Position numbers and translations under genes: made by a program
Notes under the pieces: generated by a model
What the model was told of the DNA's origin: nothing
Seen by the model: only the letters and a program-made list of their open reading frames with translations
Databases searched by the model: none
Part shown: positions 29,467 through 38,027 of the stretch, piece after piece
Layout of the letters: each line of letters begins with the position of its first letter
Position numbering within the stretch: position 1 is the first letter of the stretch
Assembly (NCBI GenBank): GCA_000716465.1
Contig: JNWL01000001.1
Span: forward strand, 248,001 to 312,000
DNA length: 64,000 nucleotides
Reading direction: 5' to 3'
DNA from: Streptomyces bikiniensis
Lineage (GTDB): Bacteria > Actinomycetota > Actinomycetes > Streptomycetales > Streptomycetaceae

Positions 29467-30228
29467 ATGGACCTTCGCACCACCACCGAGCGCGCCCAGC
29501 GCCTCAAGCAGCTGCACGCCGACCACAAGCCGCTCGTACTGCCGACCGTCTGGGACGTCTGGTCCGCACGGACGGCGGCCGACGCCGGATTCCCCGCACT
29601 GACCATCGGCAGCCACCCCCTCGCCGACTCCCGGGGAGCCGACGACCACGAGGGCCAGACCTTCGAAGACGTCCTCGCCGCCGTCCGGCCGATCACCGCC
29701 GCGGTCGACGTCCCCGTCTCCGTCGACCTGGAGGCCGGCTACGGCCAGAAGCCCGCCGACCTCATCGCCGGCCTCACCGAGGCCGGCGGCGTCGGCCTCA
29801 ACATCGAGGACACCGTCCACTCGGACGGCGGACGCGTACGCGACACGCAGGAACACGCGCACTACATCGCCGACCTGCGCGCCGCGGCCGACGCCGCGGG
29901 CATCCCCGTCTGGATCAACGGCCGCACCGACCTCTTCATGCACGCGGACGACCCCGCCACCGCCCTCGACCAGGCGATCGAACGCCTGCGGGCCATGGAA
30001 CGGGCCGGCGCCGACAGCGTCTACCCGGTGGGCATCCAGGACGACGACGACCTCCTCACGGCGGTCGTCGGCGCCGTCACCGTCCCCGTCAACTCCACGG
30101 CCCACCCCGTCAAGCACGACCTCGCCCGCTTCCGCCGCCTCGGCGTCGGCCGCGTCACCTATGGCCCCCTGCTCCAGTTCGCCCTGACGGACGCGATGAA
30201 GGACCTGCTGAAGCCCTGGGCCCCCTAG
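29467..30228 (+). CDS. Isocitrate lyase / phosphoenolpyruvate mutase family protein
   Basis: 253 residues, the length of the short PEP-mutase-like group. VLPTVWDVWSARTAADAGFP at the start, VSVDLEAGYG with the Mg2+-binding Asp, VGLNIEDT, VWINGRTDLF and SVYPVGIQD follow the family order. Relatives include PEP mutase, oxaloacetate decarboxylase-like enzymes and 2-methylisocitrate lyase. The classical lyase KKCGH motif is absent, so a true isocitrate lyase is unlikely. The exact substrate is unknown. It follows pyk and may be leaderless. It ends before a strong convergent terminator. Confidence 0.87.
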   Translation: MDLRTTTERAQRLKQLHADHKPLVLPTVWDVWSARTAADAGFPALTIGSHPLADSRGADDHEGQTFEDVLAAVRPITAAVDVPVSVDLEAGYGQKPADLIAGLTEAGGVGLNIEDTVHSDGGRVRDTQEHAHYIADLRAAADAAGIPVWINGRTDLFMHADDPATALDQAIERLRAMERAGADSVYPVGIQDDDDLLTAVVGAVTVPVNSTAHPVKHDLARFRRLGVGRVTYGPLLQFALTDAMKDLLKPWAP

Positions 30229-30250
30229 AACCCGCCCGCGGAGACCGAAC

Positions 30251-30292
30251 GCCACCGCGCCCCGCGTCCGTCGGGACGCGGGGCGCGGTGGC
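30251..30292. terminator. Bidirectional terminator, perfect 19-bp stem
   Basis: Inverted repeat with perfect 19-bp arms (30251-30269/30274-30292) and a 4-nt loop, midway between convergent genes ending at 30228 and 30310. No T run follows on either side. Confidence 0.8.
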
Positions 30293-30309
30293 ACGGGGTG
30301 CGGCCTCCG

Positions 30310-31488
30310 TCAGGTGCGGTAGGCGTAGTACGCGGCGTTCGGGTAGGACGAGATGATGCTCGTCACCGACCGGCGCAGGGTGTTGGTGGAGTGGTACGTC
30401 AGATACGGCACGCCGTTCCGGCGCGACGTGACGATCATCGTGTGGTCCTTGGACCCGTCCTTGTTGAAGTCCACCTGGAGGACGTCACCGACGTCCAACT
30501 GGTAGACGTTCGCCAGACTGGTGGTCCGCTTGGAGTTCTGCGCGAACCAGGACCACTCGTTGACGCCGATGAAGGAGTGCGACTGGATGTCGGCGGTCCC
30601 GAACCAGCGCGTGTAGTCGTACACGTAACCGGGCACGTGCTTCCAGCCGCCGGCCTTGAGGGACTGGCTGACGAAGTTGGTGCAGTCGCCGCCCGCGCCC
30701 GCCCCGTTGAAGTTGGGGTAGGCCGGGTTGTACTTGCTCCAGTACTTCTCCGCGTACGCGGCCATCGCCTTGTAGTCGTACTCGCCGCCCGTGAGCTTCT
30801 TGGGAGCGGCCGGTGGACGCTTGGTGATGGCGGCGCGGGGAGCCGACGGAGTGGTGGTGGTCGTGGCCGCCACGGTGGCCGTCATCGGCTGGGCGAGCTG
30901 GTTCACCGCGAGGTAGCCGTCACCGGTCTCACGGATCTTCGTGAGCTTCCAGGAACCCTTCTTGTCCGCCTTGAAGGTGAGCTCGTGACGGGCCTGGAAA
31001 CCGGTGGTGCCCGGCTCGCCACCGGTGACCTTCGCATAGGTCAGCGTGGTGTTCTCGGTGACCGCGACGACGGCGGTGCGGCCCTTGACGTCGGTGCGGT
31101 CCAGAGTGACCGTGGTGCTGCCGGCGCTGTACTTCTCGCCGTTGCCCGCCAGCCGGTTCCTGCGGTCGTCCAGCTGCTTCCGGGCGGTGTCCTCGGTGCG
31201 GCCGATGTCCGAGGAGAGCTCCACCTCGCCGGAGAAGCCCTTGGCCAGGGCCTTCCTGCCGCCGCCGTGACGCGGCTGGTCGACCAGGGCGTTGGTGCGG
31301 TCGGTGAAGACCGCGTCGGCCAGGCTCTGGAAGGCGGCCCTGGTCTTGGCGTCGACCTGGGGCTCGGCCGCCGTGGAGGCGCCCGCGTTCCAGTTGGGCA
31401 GCAGCGCGGCACCCGCGACGGCCGATGCGGCGGCCGCCGTGAGTATCGAAGCCCGTCGTCGAGTGTGCTTCAGTTTTCTTGATTTCAC
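30310..31488 (-). CDS. Secreted Amidase_6-domain protein
   Basis: 392 residues from the GTG at 31488 (GAAGGGG upstream). Signal peptide with KSRKLKHTRRR and a hydrophobic stretch to ~AGA. Central region of residues ~45-200 resembles an NTF2-like/adhesive domain, then a Thr/Pro/Ala linker. The C-terminal catalytic domain begins EYDYKAMAAYAEKYWSKYNP. GAGGDCTNFVSQSL carries the likely nucleophile C269 and DHTMIV the histidine H349, an NlpC/P60-like arrangement called putative amidase (Amidase_6). It is probably a cell-wall or extracellular amidase. It lies downstream of the deacetylase-like and PBP genes on the same strand, with a 170-bp gap. Confidence 0.85.
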   Translation of the reverse strand: MKSRKLKHTRRRASILTAAAASAVAGAALLPNWNAGASTAAEPQVDAKTRAAFQSLADAVFTDRTNALVDQPRHGGGRKALAKGFSGEVELSSDIGRTEDTARKQLDDRRNRLAGNGEKYSAGSTTVTLDRTDVKGRTAVVAVTENTTLTYAKVTGGEPGTTGFQARHELTFKADKKGSWKLTKIRETGDGYLAVNQLAQPMTATVAATTTTTPSAPRAAITKRPPAAPKKLTGGEYDYKAMAAYAEKYWSKYNPAYPNFNGAGAGGDCTNFVSQSLKAGGWKHVPGYVYDYTRWFGTADIQSHSFIGVNEWSWFAQNSKRTTSLANVYQLDVGDVLQVDFNKDGSKDHTMIVTSRRNGVPYLTYHSTNTLRRSVTSIISSYPNAAYYAYRT

Positions 31489-31658
31489 TGGCGTTTCCCC
31501 TTCGCCCCCGACGCAGAACGGCCGAGGTAAGCGGCATTTTTACACGCCCTGTGCAGCTCTTGTGAAGGAGGTGGCGCCCTCGGAACGGGCGGACCGCCGA
31601 ACCGGCGCCCCACGTGCTACCGCACGGTCACCGGCCACCCGCCCCCGGGCCGCCCCGG

Positions 31659-32945
31659 TCACTTCACGACGCTGGACCAGTCCGGCGACTGGGCCGGATC
31701 CAGACTGCGCAACCGCTCCAGCGTGGAAGGCTTCTGCACGTCCATCCAGTCGGCGAGCTCCCTGAAGGACACGCACTTGACGTCCTTCTTGGTGCACACC
31801 TCCTCGATCATCCGGTCGACGGCCTTCATGTAGATGCCGCCGTTCCACTCCTCGAAGTGGTTGCCGATGAACAACGGGGCACGACTGCCGTAGTACACAC
31901 GGTTGAACCCCGCCATATAGGTGTCCAACGTCTCCTGCTGCCACTGCGGATACATGGCCGGATCGCCGTCGGTCTCACCCTTGGACTGGTTGTAGAGGAA
32001 GTTGAAGTCCATCGACAGACCCTGGTACTTGCCCCCCTCGTACGGGAGCATCTGCAACGGGAAGTCCCATATGCCGTTCTTCTTCTTCGGCCATATCTGG
32101 AAGTCACCCGCGGAACTGGCGTCATAACGCCAACCGAAACCCTTCGCCGCCTGAAGCAGATTGGCCTGGCCCTCCAAACAGGGAGCACGACCACCGACCA
32201 CCTCGCGACGGATGTCGAACGGCAACGGCGCCAGGTCCGTCCTACCCGTGTTGGTCTTCCACTTCTCCACGAAGCCGTAGAACTGCTCGATCTCGCTCTT
32301 CCACTCCGACACGCTCCAATCGCCACCCCCCTTCGCACCACAGAAGTGCCCGTTGAAGTGGGTACCGATCTCGTTCCCGTCCTTCCAGGCCCCGGCGAGC
32401 TGCTCCAGAGTCGTATAGACGTGCTCGTCCGTGGGAAAACTGATGGCCGCACTGCCCCGCTCGTGCTGCGGCGGGTCGTACAACTCCTTCTTGCTCTTCG
32501 GCAACAGATAGATGCCGGTCAGGAAGAAGGTCATGTGGGCCTTGTGCCTGCTGGCCATCTCCCGGTAGTGCGCGAACAACCCGTCGTCACCCTGCAGGGC
32601 ACCGTCCCAGGAGAAGACGACGAACTGCGGCGGCTTCTCACCGGGCTTGAGGGGCCGCGCCTCGAGCTGCCCCTTCTGCGGACCGGTATAAGAAGTCGAA
32701 CCGTCACCGATCACCTCGACCCGACCGTCCCACGCCGCCTCCCCCGAGGCCCCGGGCAACGGCTTCTGCGACGCGCCACCCGCCACGGACCCCGCCGGGG
32801 CCGCACCGTCCCCGCCGGACAGCACCAGATAACCGGCGAGGACGGAGACGACGACGAGAAACGCCGCCACCGCGAGCACCCCGGCACCGACGGGGAGACG
32901 GCGGCGCGCGGGAGCCTTGCGGCGACGACCCGACGGTTTGTTCAT
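31659..32945 (-). CDS. Membrane-anchored polysaccharide deacetylase-like protein
   Basis: 428 residues if started at the ATG at 32945 (GAAGG ~11 nt upstream); in-frame starts at 32957 and 32984 are possible. A basic N-terminus is followed by one TM helix (~17-43), so the catalytic part is outside the cell. FVVFSWDGALQ (110-119) and EIGTHFNGHF (192-201) correspond to NodB motifs 1 and 2. The metal ligands D114, H196 and H200 are kept, but the general-base Asp of TFDDG is Trp (W113). It may therefore act differently or only bind glycan. It uses rare ATA codons. It starts just after the PBP gene, so the two are probably an operon. Confidence 0.75.
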   Translation of the reverse strand: MNKPSGRRRKAPARRRLPVGAGVLAVAAFLVVVSVLAGYLVLSGGDGAAPAGSVAGGASQKPLPGASGEAAWDGRVEVIGDGSTSYTGPQKGQLEARPLKPGEKPPQFVVFSWDGALQGDDGLFAHYREMASRHKAHMTFFLTGIYLLPKSKKELYDPPQHERGSAAISFPTDEHVYTTLEQLAGAWKDGNEIGTHFNGHFCGAKGGGDWSVSEWKSEIEQFYGFVEKWKTNTGRTDLAPLPFDIRREVVGGRAPCLEGQANLLQAAKGFGWRYDASSAGDFQIWPKKKNGIWDFPLQMLPYEGGKYQGLSMDFNFLYNQSKGETDGDPAMYPQWQQETLDTYMAGFNRVYYGSRAPLFIGNHFEEWNGGIYMKAVDRMIEEVCTKKDVKCVSFRELADWMDVQKPSTLERLRSLDPAQSPDWSSVVK

Positions 32946-32999
32946 CTGCGGCTTCATCCTTCGAAGGCGGAAAGCGGACGGCATCGAACGCGAAGGCGG

Positions 33000-35294
33000 T
33001 CAGCCGGCATGACCCAGGGCCCGCGCCCAGACGCGATACGGAACACTGTCGGCGGCCGTACCGCCCAACCCCTCCAACGGCAGGGGCTCAAGACTCCTGG
33101 CCAGATCGATGCGGTAGACGACGACCGCCGTGGACACCTTCTTCTCGGTGCCCACGTACCAGGCGGCGGTGTCGTCCTCGGTGGTGCCCACCTTCCCCGC
33201 CACCGCGCCGCCGGCAGCCGCGGCAGCCCCCGGATGGGCCGCACGGAAGGCATCGGTCAGAGCCGACTGCACCGCCGCGGCGGTCTCGACGTCCACCGCC
33301 CGCCGCGCACCCGGAACGTCCACGGCCACCTCATGACCGTTGCGGGTGACCTTGAGAACGGCGTACGGCTCGGTGTGCCGGCCCTCCGCGGCGAACGTGG
33401 CGTACCCACCCGCCATGCGGATGGCACTGGGCGTCGAACTGCCCGCGGACAACGCGGGCACCTGGGCACCCAGACTGGAGGGCAGCAACCCGGCCGCCGC
33501 GGCGGTCGCACGGACCTTGTCCAGACCGGTGTCCATACCGAGCTGCATGAAAGTCGTGTTGACCGACAGCGCGAGCGCCCGGTGCAGCGATATCCGCCCG
33601 TAGGACCGCCCGCCGTCGTTCTTCGCAGCCACCTTCCGGCCACTGCGGTCCCAGTACGGCCCTTCCGGCGTGGTGACCGGCACCCCGTCGTCACCGGGGT
33701 ACAACGTCTCGCCCGTCACCCGCTCGGGAGCACCGTCCCGACTCTTGCGCACCCCGTGCTCCAGAGCGGCCGCGTACACGAACGGCTGGAACGCCGACCC
33801 CGCCCGCACCGTGGTCGCATTCGACTCGTTGTAACCCTGCTTGCGATGGTCGGGACCGCCGTGAATGGCCAGGATCCGCCCGTCGGCGGCCACGGAAGCA
33901 GCACCGTAATGAACATGCTTCGCAGCCCCGGGATTCTTCCTGCGCGCCTCGTCCCGAGCCTTGTTGACGGACTTGGTGAGCGCATCCACACGCTTCTTGT
34001 CGAACGTGGTGTAGATCTGATAACCACCACGGTCGAAATCCTTGTCGGAGATGTGCGCCGCCTTCTTGGCGTACTGGGTGGCGAGCTCCACCAGATAATC
34101 GCTCTGCTCACCGGTGTTGTAGAGCGGATTGCTCTCCAACGGCTCCGGGAAATCCCGGTAACCCGCCCGCTCCTCCGGCGTCAGCCTGCCGATCTCCACC
34201 ATCCGGTCGAGCGTCCACCGCCACCGCTCCACCGCACGCGCCCGGTTGTTCGCACTGAGCGTCGGATCGTACAACCCGGCCCCCTTCAGCAGCGAAGCGA
34301 GGAAAGCCGCCTCACTGGCGTTCAGCCCACTGACGTCCTTGCCGTAGTACGCCTGCGCCGCACGCTGGATCCCGTAGGTGCCACGACCGAACCAACTGGT
34401 GTTGAGATAACCCTCCAGGATCTCGTCCTTGCTCATCTTGTTGTCGAGCTTGAGGGCCATCATGGCCTCGGTGAACTTGCGGCTGTAGGTCTGCTCCTGA
34501 GTGAGATAGACGTTCTTGACGTACTGCTGCGTGATCGTCGAGCCGCCCTGGGTACTGCCCTGCCCGACCGTCCGCAGGACCGCACGGCTGATCCCCTTGA
34601 ACGAAATGCCCGGATCGCTGTAGAAACTCTCGTTCTCGGCCGCGAGCACCGCCCAGCGCACGTCCTCGGGCACGTCCTCCAGCTCCACCGCCTGCCGCTG
34701 CACCCAGCCCGTACGCGCCATGGGCGTCCCGTCGGCCCAGAAATAGACGTTGTCCTGCTGAGTGGCGTAAGAGTTCAGGTTCTCCGGAATGTCCGTGACG
34801 GCATACGCGAAGGACAACGACAGGAAACCCAACCCGAACGAGGCGAGAACCGCACCCCCGGTCTGCCGCCAGGAGGGCACCCAGCGCTTCCAGCCCGCCC
34901 GCCCGGGCCGGGGATAACGCGGCCGCACACGGCGCAGCCAGGACCCGAACACCACGGCGACGGCGACGAGACGGGCGACGAGCGTCGACTCGGGCGCCTT
35001 CCGCCGACGCCCCGCACCCGTCCGACGGGACGCACGGGAACCGGAGGAAGCCGCCGGGGAAGCCGCCGGGGAACCGCCGGACGATCCGGCCCCTTCCGGA
35101 TCTCCCGCAGCGGAGGGCGCGCCGGCGACCCCCTCACGCCCCCCGCCGGGTATCCCGCCCTCGGGTATGCGGAGCTGCATGGTCTCGTTGGGAAACAACC
35201 CCTGCCCGAGGAAACGCCCGGCCCCCGGGGACCCCGGCTCCGAGGCGTCCTCGTCGCCACCCCGCGCGTGCCCTCCCCGCCCCGTCTCGGTCAC
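33000..35294 (-). CDS. Class A penicillin-binding protein with altered SxxK motif
   Basis: 764 residues from the GTG at 35294 (GGAGGGAGG upstream). Long disordered cytoplasmic tail (~1-140), TM (~145-168), GT51 glycosyltransferase (AAENESFYSDPGIS with E220, GGSTITQQYVKN, YGIQRAAQAYYGKD), then a transpeptidase domain. SxxK reads S500-A-F-Q503 (codon CAG), so the catalytic lysine is missing. SVN (577-579) is present, and KTG reads KVG (701-703). Glycan polymerisation should work, but transpeptidation probably does not or uses other chemistry. The EDxxF of the GT domain reads ENESF. It heads the group PBP, deacetylase-like, amidase. Confidence 0.9.
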   Translation of the reverse strand: MTETGRGGHARGGDEDASEPGSPGAGRFLGQGLFPNETMQLRIPEGGIPGGGREGVAGAPSAAGDPEGAGSSGGSPAASPAASSGSRASRRTGAGRRRKAPESTLVARLVAVAVVFGSWLRRVRPRYPRPGRAGWKRWVPSWRQTGGAVLASFGLGFLSLSFAYAVTDIPENLNSYATQQDNVYFWADGTPMARTGWVQRQAVELEDVPEDVRWAVLAAENESFYSDPGISFKGISRAVLRTVGQGSTQGGSTITQQYVKNVYLTQEQTYSRKFTEAMMALKLDNKMSKDEILEGYLNTSWFGRGTYGIQRAAQAYYGKDVSGLNASEAAFLASLLKGAGLYDPTLSANNRARAVERWRWTLDRMVEIGRLTPEERAGYRDFPEPLESNPLYNTGEQSDYLVELATQYAKKAAHISDKDFDRGGYQIYTTFDKKRVDALTKSVNKARDEARRKNPGAAKHVHYGAASVAADGRILAIHGGPDHRKQGYNESNATTVRAGSAFQPFVYAAALEHGVRKSRDGAPERVTGETLYPGDDGVPVTTPEGPYWDRSGRKVAAKNDGGRSYGRISLHRALALSVNTTFMQLGMDTGLDKVRATAAAAGLLPSSLGAQVPALSAGSSTPSAIRMAGGYATFAAEGRHTEPYAVLKVTRNGHEVAVDVPGARRAVDVETAAAVQSALTDAFRAAHPGAAAAAGGAVAGKVGTTEDDTAAWYVGTEKKVSTAVVVYRIDLARSLEPLPLEGLGGTAADSVPYRVWARALGHAG

Positions 35295-35507
35295 GACCGG
35301 CCTCCCTCCATGCTCCCCGTTGTGCGCGCAGGCAGGCAGTACGGATGCAGGAGGGCTTGATCCGGTTGCCGTTACGGCGGTCGCAAACCCTGACTCCCCC
35401 CGACCCCACGTGACCGCGGCGCCCCCAAATTACCAGCGCCCTTCGCACGATCTCCACGGGGTGTTCGGACGAATCGGTCACACCGGGATCGGTCGAGACC
35501 TGCCTTC

Positions 35508-36287
35508 TCAGCCCTTGGGCCCCACATGAAGATCCATGAGCGCGACGGAGGTCCTGCGGGCGACGGAGACGTTGTAGGGCCTCCCGCCGCGACTGCAGTG
35601 CGTCCACTCGACGCCGAGCCGGTCGAGGGTGCCGGTGTAGAGCCGCCGGATGTCGTCCGAGACGTTGGTGAAGAAGTACCGGGGGTACTCGTACCGCTTC
35701 CGCTCGCCGTTCACGACGCGGGTGGTCCAGTTGGTGATCCGACACCCGTCGGAGTGCACGAGCCCACGAACGAATTCCCAGGGGTGCGCGTCGACGACTT
35801 CCTGCTGCCAGGATTCGAGGACGATCGCGCGTTCGTGCTTCTTGCCGGGGCCGTGCTGGGGAAAGAGGCATTTCCAGTGCTTGGTGTAGGACTTCACCTC
35901 GGTGCACCCCTGCCTGGTCCTTCGCCGAATGGTCGGCAGGGGCATCACTCTGCGCATCGCCGCCTCGGTGGCGTCGATCAGCATCGGCCACGAAGTACTG
36001 CAGAAGATCGACAGGTGGTGTTGCTTGGCCCTCGACGTGATGTGGCCGTCGCCGAGGTAGAGCCCCAGGAGGTAGGCGTACGCCGGTGCGTCGAGCGCAC
36101 TGTCCGTGCACCGGGTACAGTCCGTGGGCCGCTCGAATCGGACGCCACGCTTCCGGCGATCTTCGGACAGCCACCAACCGACCGTGCCCCGTGGCACGTT
36201 GAGCCGTTCAGCGACTGCCCGGTTGGTCAAGCCCCGGTGGAGGAGTGCGAGTGCTTCTTCGCGAATCGAAGGATTGTGCTGCTCCAT
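35508..36287 (-). CDS. HTH and LAGLIDADG-type protein (homing-endonuclease-like)
   Basis: 259 residues from the ATG at 36287; a TTG 24 nt upstream is a weaker alternative. N-terminal HTH, LTNRAVAERLNVPRGTVGWW, then two LAGLIDADG-like helices: AYLLGLYLGDGHI and FVRGLVHSDGCR, ~100 residues apart with an acidic residue at the end of each (GDG, SDG), as in single-chain homing endonucleases. CTRC near residue 58 may bind metal. Codon use is less biased to G/C than in the neighbours. It sits 110 bp from the tRNA gene. It may be a mobile nuclease or a domesticated regulator; the activity is not known. Confidence 0.7.
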   Translation of the reverse strand: MEQHNPSIREEALALLHRGLTNRAVAERLNVPRGTVGWWLSEDRRKRGVRFERPTDCTRCTDSALDAPAYAYLLGLYLGDGHITSRAKQHHLSIFCSTSWPMLIDATEAAMRRVMPLPTIRRRTRQGCTEVKSYTKHWKCLFPQHGPGKKHERAIVLESWQQEVVDAHPWEFVRGLVHSDGCRITNWTTRVVNGERKRYEYPRYFFTNVSDDIRRLYTGTLDRLGVEWTHCSRGGRPYNVSVARRTSVALMDLHVGPKG

Positions 36288-36396
36288 GACGGCAGCCTTG
36301 TCGAACCGCAACCCGTATGGACGAAGCCGAAGAGATGTTCACTGTGACGAGTGAAGATCAACAGCACCCTTGGAGTCCTTGGAATCGAAGGTAGAG

Positions 36397-36469
36397 TGCC
36401 CCGGGTGGGATTCGAACCCACGCTGTATGGTGTTTGAGACCACTGCCTCTTCCGCTGGGCTACCGGGGC
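36397..36469 (-). tRNA. tRNA with CAA anticodon (Leu by codon), but class I variable loop
   Basis: Reading the minus strand from 36469: acceptor GCCCCGG pairs perfectly with CCGGGGC, D-loop with GG, anticodon stem GTGGT/ACCAT, loop CTCAAAC (anticodon CAA, for UUG), variable loop of only 5 nt (ACAGC), T-arm GTGGG-TTCGAAT-CCCAC, and A73. Total 73 nt; CCA is not encoded. Leucine tRNAs of bacteria are class II with a long variable arm, so a 5-nt loop is anomalous. A73 does agree with leucine. It is either an unusual UUG decoder, a tRNA charged with something else, or a non-canonical tRNA. Confidence 0.88.
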
Positions 36470-36569
36470 ATCCTTCGAAACGAAGGTCATTGGCAACCTG
36501 CTGTGCCTCAAACATACAGGACCTAGGTAGGCTCATGTAGCAGTAGCTGCCCCGCAACGAGGAGCCCCC

Positions 36570-37229
36570 GTGACCGCCCCCGAGTCGCCCCAGCCCGCCG
36601 ACGACGCCGAGGCGCCGCACGTCCCGCCGCTGACGACCCGTGTCGTCATCGCCGAGGACGAGGCCCTGATCCGCCTCGACCTCAAAGAGATGCTCGAGGA
36701 AGAGGGCTACACGGTCGTCGGCGAGGCCGGGGACGGTGCCAAGGCCGTCGAGCTCGCCCGCGAACACCGCCCCGACCTCGTCATCCTCGACGTCAAGATG
36801 CCCGTCCTCGACGGCATCTCGGCCGCCGAGAAGATCGCCGGCGAGTCCATCGCCCCCGTCCTCATGCTCACCGCCTTCTCGCAGCGCGAGCTGGTCGAGC
36901 GGGCCCGGGACGCCGGCGCCATGGCGTACCTGGTGAAGCCGTTCAGCAAGAGCGACGTGGTGCCGGCCATCGAGATGGCGGTCTCCCGGTTCGCGGAGCT
37001 GCGGGCGCTGGAGAAGGAGGTCGCCGACCTCTCCCAGCGGCTGGAGACCCGCAAGCTGGTGGACCGGGCCAAGTCGATCCTGCAGACCCAGTACGGCCTG
37101 ACGGAGCCGGCCGCGTTCCGCTGGATCCAGAAGACGTCGATGGACCGCCGCATGTCGATGCAGCAGGTCGCGGAGGCGGTCATCGAGGACGCCGAGGAGA
37201 AGAAGGCGGCCAAGGGCAAGGAGCAGTAG
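36570..37229 (+). CDS. pdtaR: ANTAR-domain response regulator (PdtaR-like)
   Basis: 219 residues from the GTG at 36570 (GAGGAG upstream). Receiver domain at ~24-140: acidic pocket E29/D30, phosphoacceptor D74 (VILDVKMP), Thr in MLTAFSQ, Lys in YLVKPFSK. The C-terminal ANTAR domain (~150-205: LETRKLVDRAKSILQTQYGL, MSMQQVAEAVI) binds paired RNA hexaloops and relieves terminators. The M. tuberculosis homologue PdtaR is phosphorylated by the orphan kinase PdtaS; no histidine kinase lies next to this gene. A strong terminator follows. Confidence 0.93.
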   Translation: MTAPESPQPADDAEAPHVPPLTTRVVIAEDEALIRLDLKEMLEEEGYTVVGEAGDGAKAVELAREHRPDLVILDVKMPVLDGISAAEKIAGESIAPVLMLTAFSQRELVERARDAGAMAYLVKPFSKSDVVPAIEMAVSRFAELRALEKEVADLSQRLETRKLVDRAKSILQTQYGLTEPAAFRWIQKTSMDRRMSMQQVAEAVIEDAEEKKAAKGKEQ

Positions 37230-37252
37230 CTCCGCTTCGTACGGCAGAGGAG

Positions 37253-37286
37253 AAGGCCCGCCCCACGGCACTGTGGGGCGGGCCTT
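37253..37286. terminator. Bidirectional terminator between the response regulator and liv operon
   Basis: Perfect inverted repeat AAGGCCCGCCCCAC/GTGGGGCGGGCCTT, 14-bp arms and a 6-nt loop, between stops at 37229 and 37311 of convergent genes. Confidence 0.85.
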
Positions 37287-37310
37287 CCGTCTCGGTGCGG
37301 GCGGGGAGGG

Positions 37311-38027
37311 TCAGTCCTCGCCGAGGTACGCCTTGCGGACCGACTCGTCGTGGAGCAGGTTCTGCCCCGTGCCCGAGAGCACGATCTTGCCGATCTCCAT
37401 GACGTGGCCGTGGTCCGCCAGGGCGAGTGCGGCCTGGGCGTTCTGCTCGACGAGCAGGATGGTGGTGCCCTGGGCCTTCAGCTCGGCGATGGTGGCCATG
37501 ATCTTCTGCATCATGATCGGGGAGAGGCCCATGGAGGGCTCGTCGAGCATGAGCAGTTTGGGCTGGGACATCAGGGCCCGGCCCATGGCGAGCATCTGCT
37601 GCTCGCCGCCGGAGAGCGTGCCGGCGGCCTGCTTGCGGCGTTCGCCCAGGATGGGGAAGAGGTCGTAGGCGCGCTGGACGTCCTTGGTGATGCCGGCACC
37701 GTCCTTCCGGAGGAAGGCGCCGAGGAGGAGGTTCTCCTCGATCGACATCCGGGGGAAGATGTGCCGTCCCTCGGGGGAGTGGGCGAGGCCCAGCGAGACG
37801 ATCTTGTGCGCGGGGATCTTGCGGAGGGACTTGCCCTCGAACTTGATCTGGCCGCCGACCGGCTTGAGGAGGCCGGAGAGGGTCCGCAGGGTGGTGGTCT
37901 TGCCGGCGCCGTTGGTGCCGATGAGGGTGACGACCTCACCGGCCTCGACGGAGAAGGAGATGCCCTTGACGGCCTCGATCTTTCCGTAGGCGACGCGCAG
38001 GTCCTCGACTTCGAGCAGTGCGGTCAT
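37311..38027 (-). CDS. livF: Branched-chain amino-acid ABC transporter, ATP-binding protein LivF
   Basis: 238 residues. Walker A GTNGAGKTT (~37-45), Q-loop and the family segment LAHSPEGRHIFPRMSIEENL, ABC signature LSGGEQQ, Walker B LLMLDEPSMGL, and the switch His in the usual place. It lacks the C-terminal extension of LivG. It overlaps livG by 4 nt (ATGA, 38024-38027). With LivG it powers uptake of Leu/Ile/Val through LivHM. Last gene of the livKHMGF operon. Confidence 0.95.
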   Translation of the reverse strand: MTALLEVEDLRVAYGKIEAVKGISFSVEAGEVVTLIGTNGAGKTTTLRTLSGLLKPVGGQIKFEGKSLRKIPAHKIVSLGLAHSPEGRHIFPRMSIEENLLLGAFLRKDGAGITKDVQRAYDLFPILGERRKQAAGTLSGGEQQMLAMGRALMSQPKLLMLDEPSMGLSPIMMQKIMATIAELKAQGTTILLVEQNAQAALALADHGHVMEIGKIVLSGTGQNLLHDESVRKAYLGED

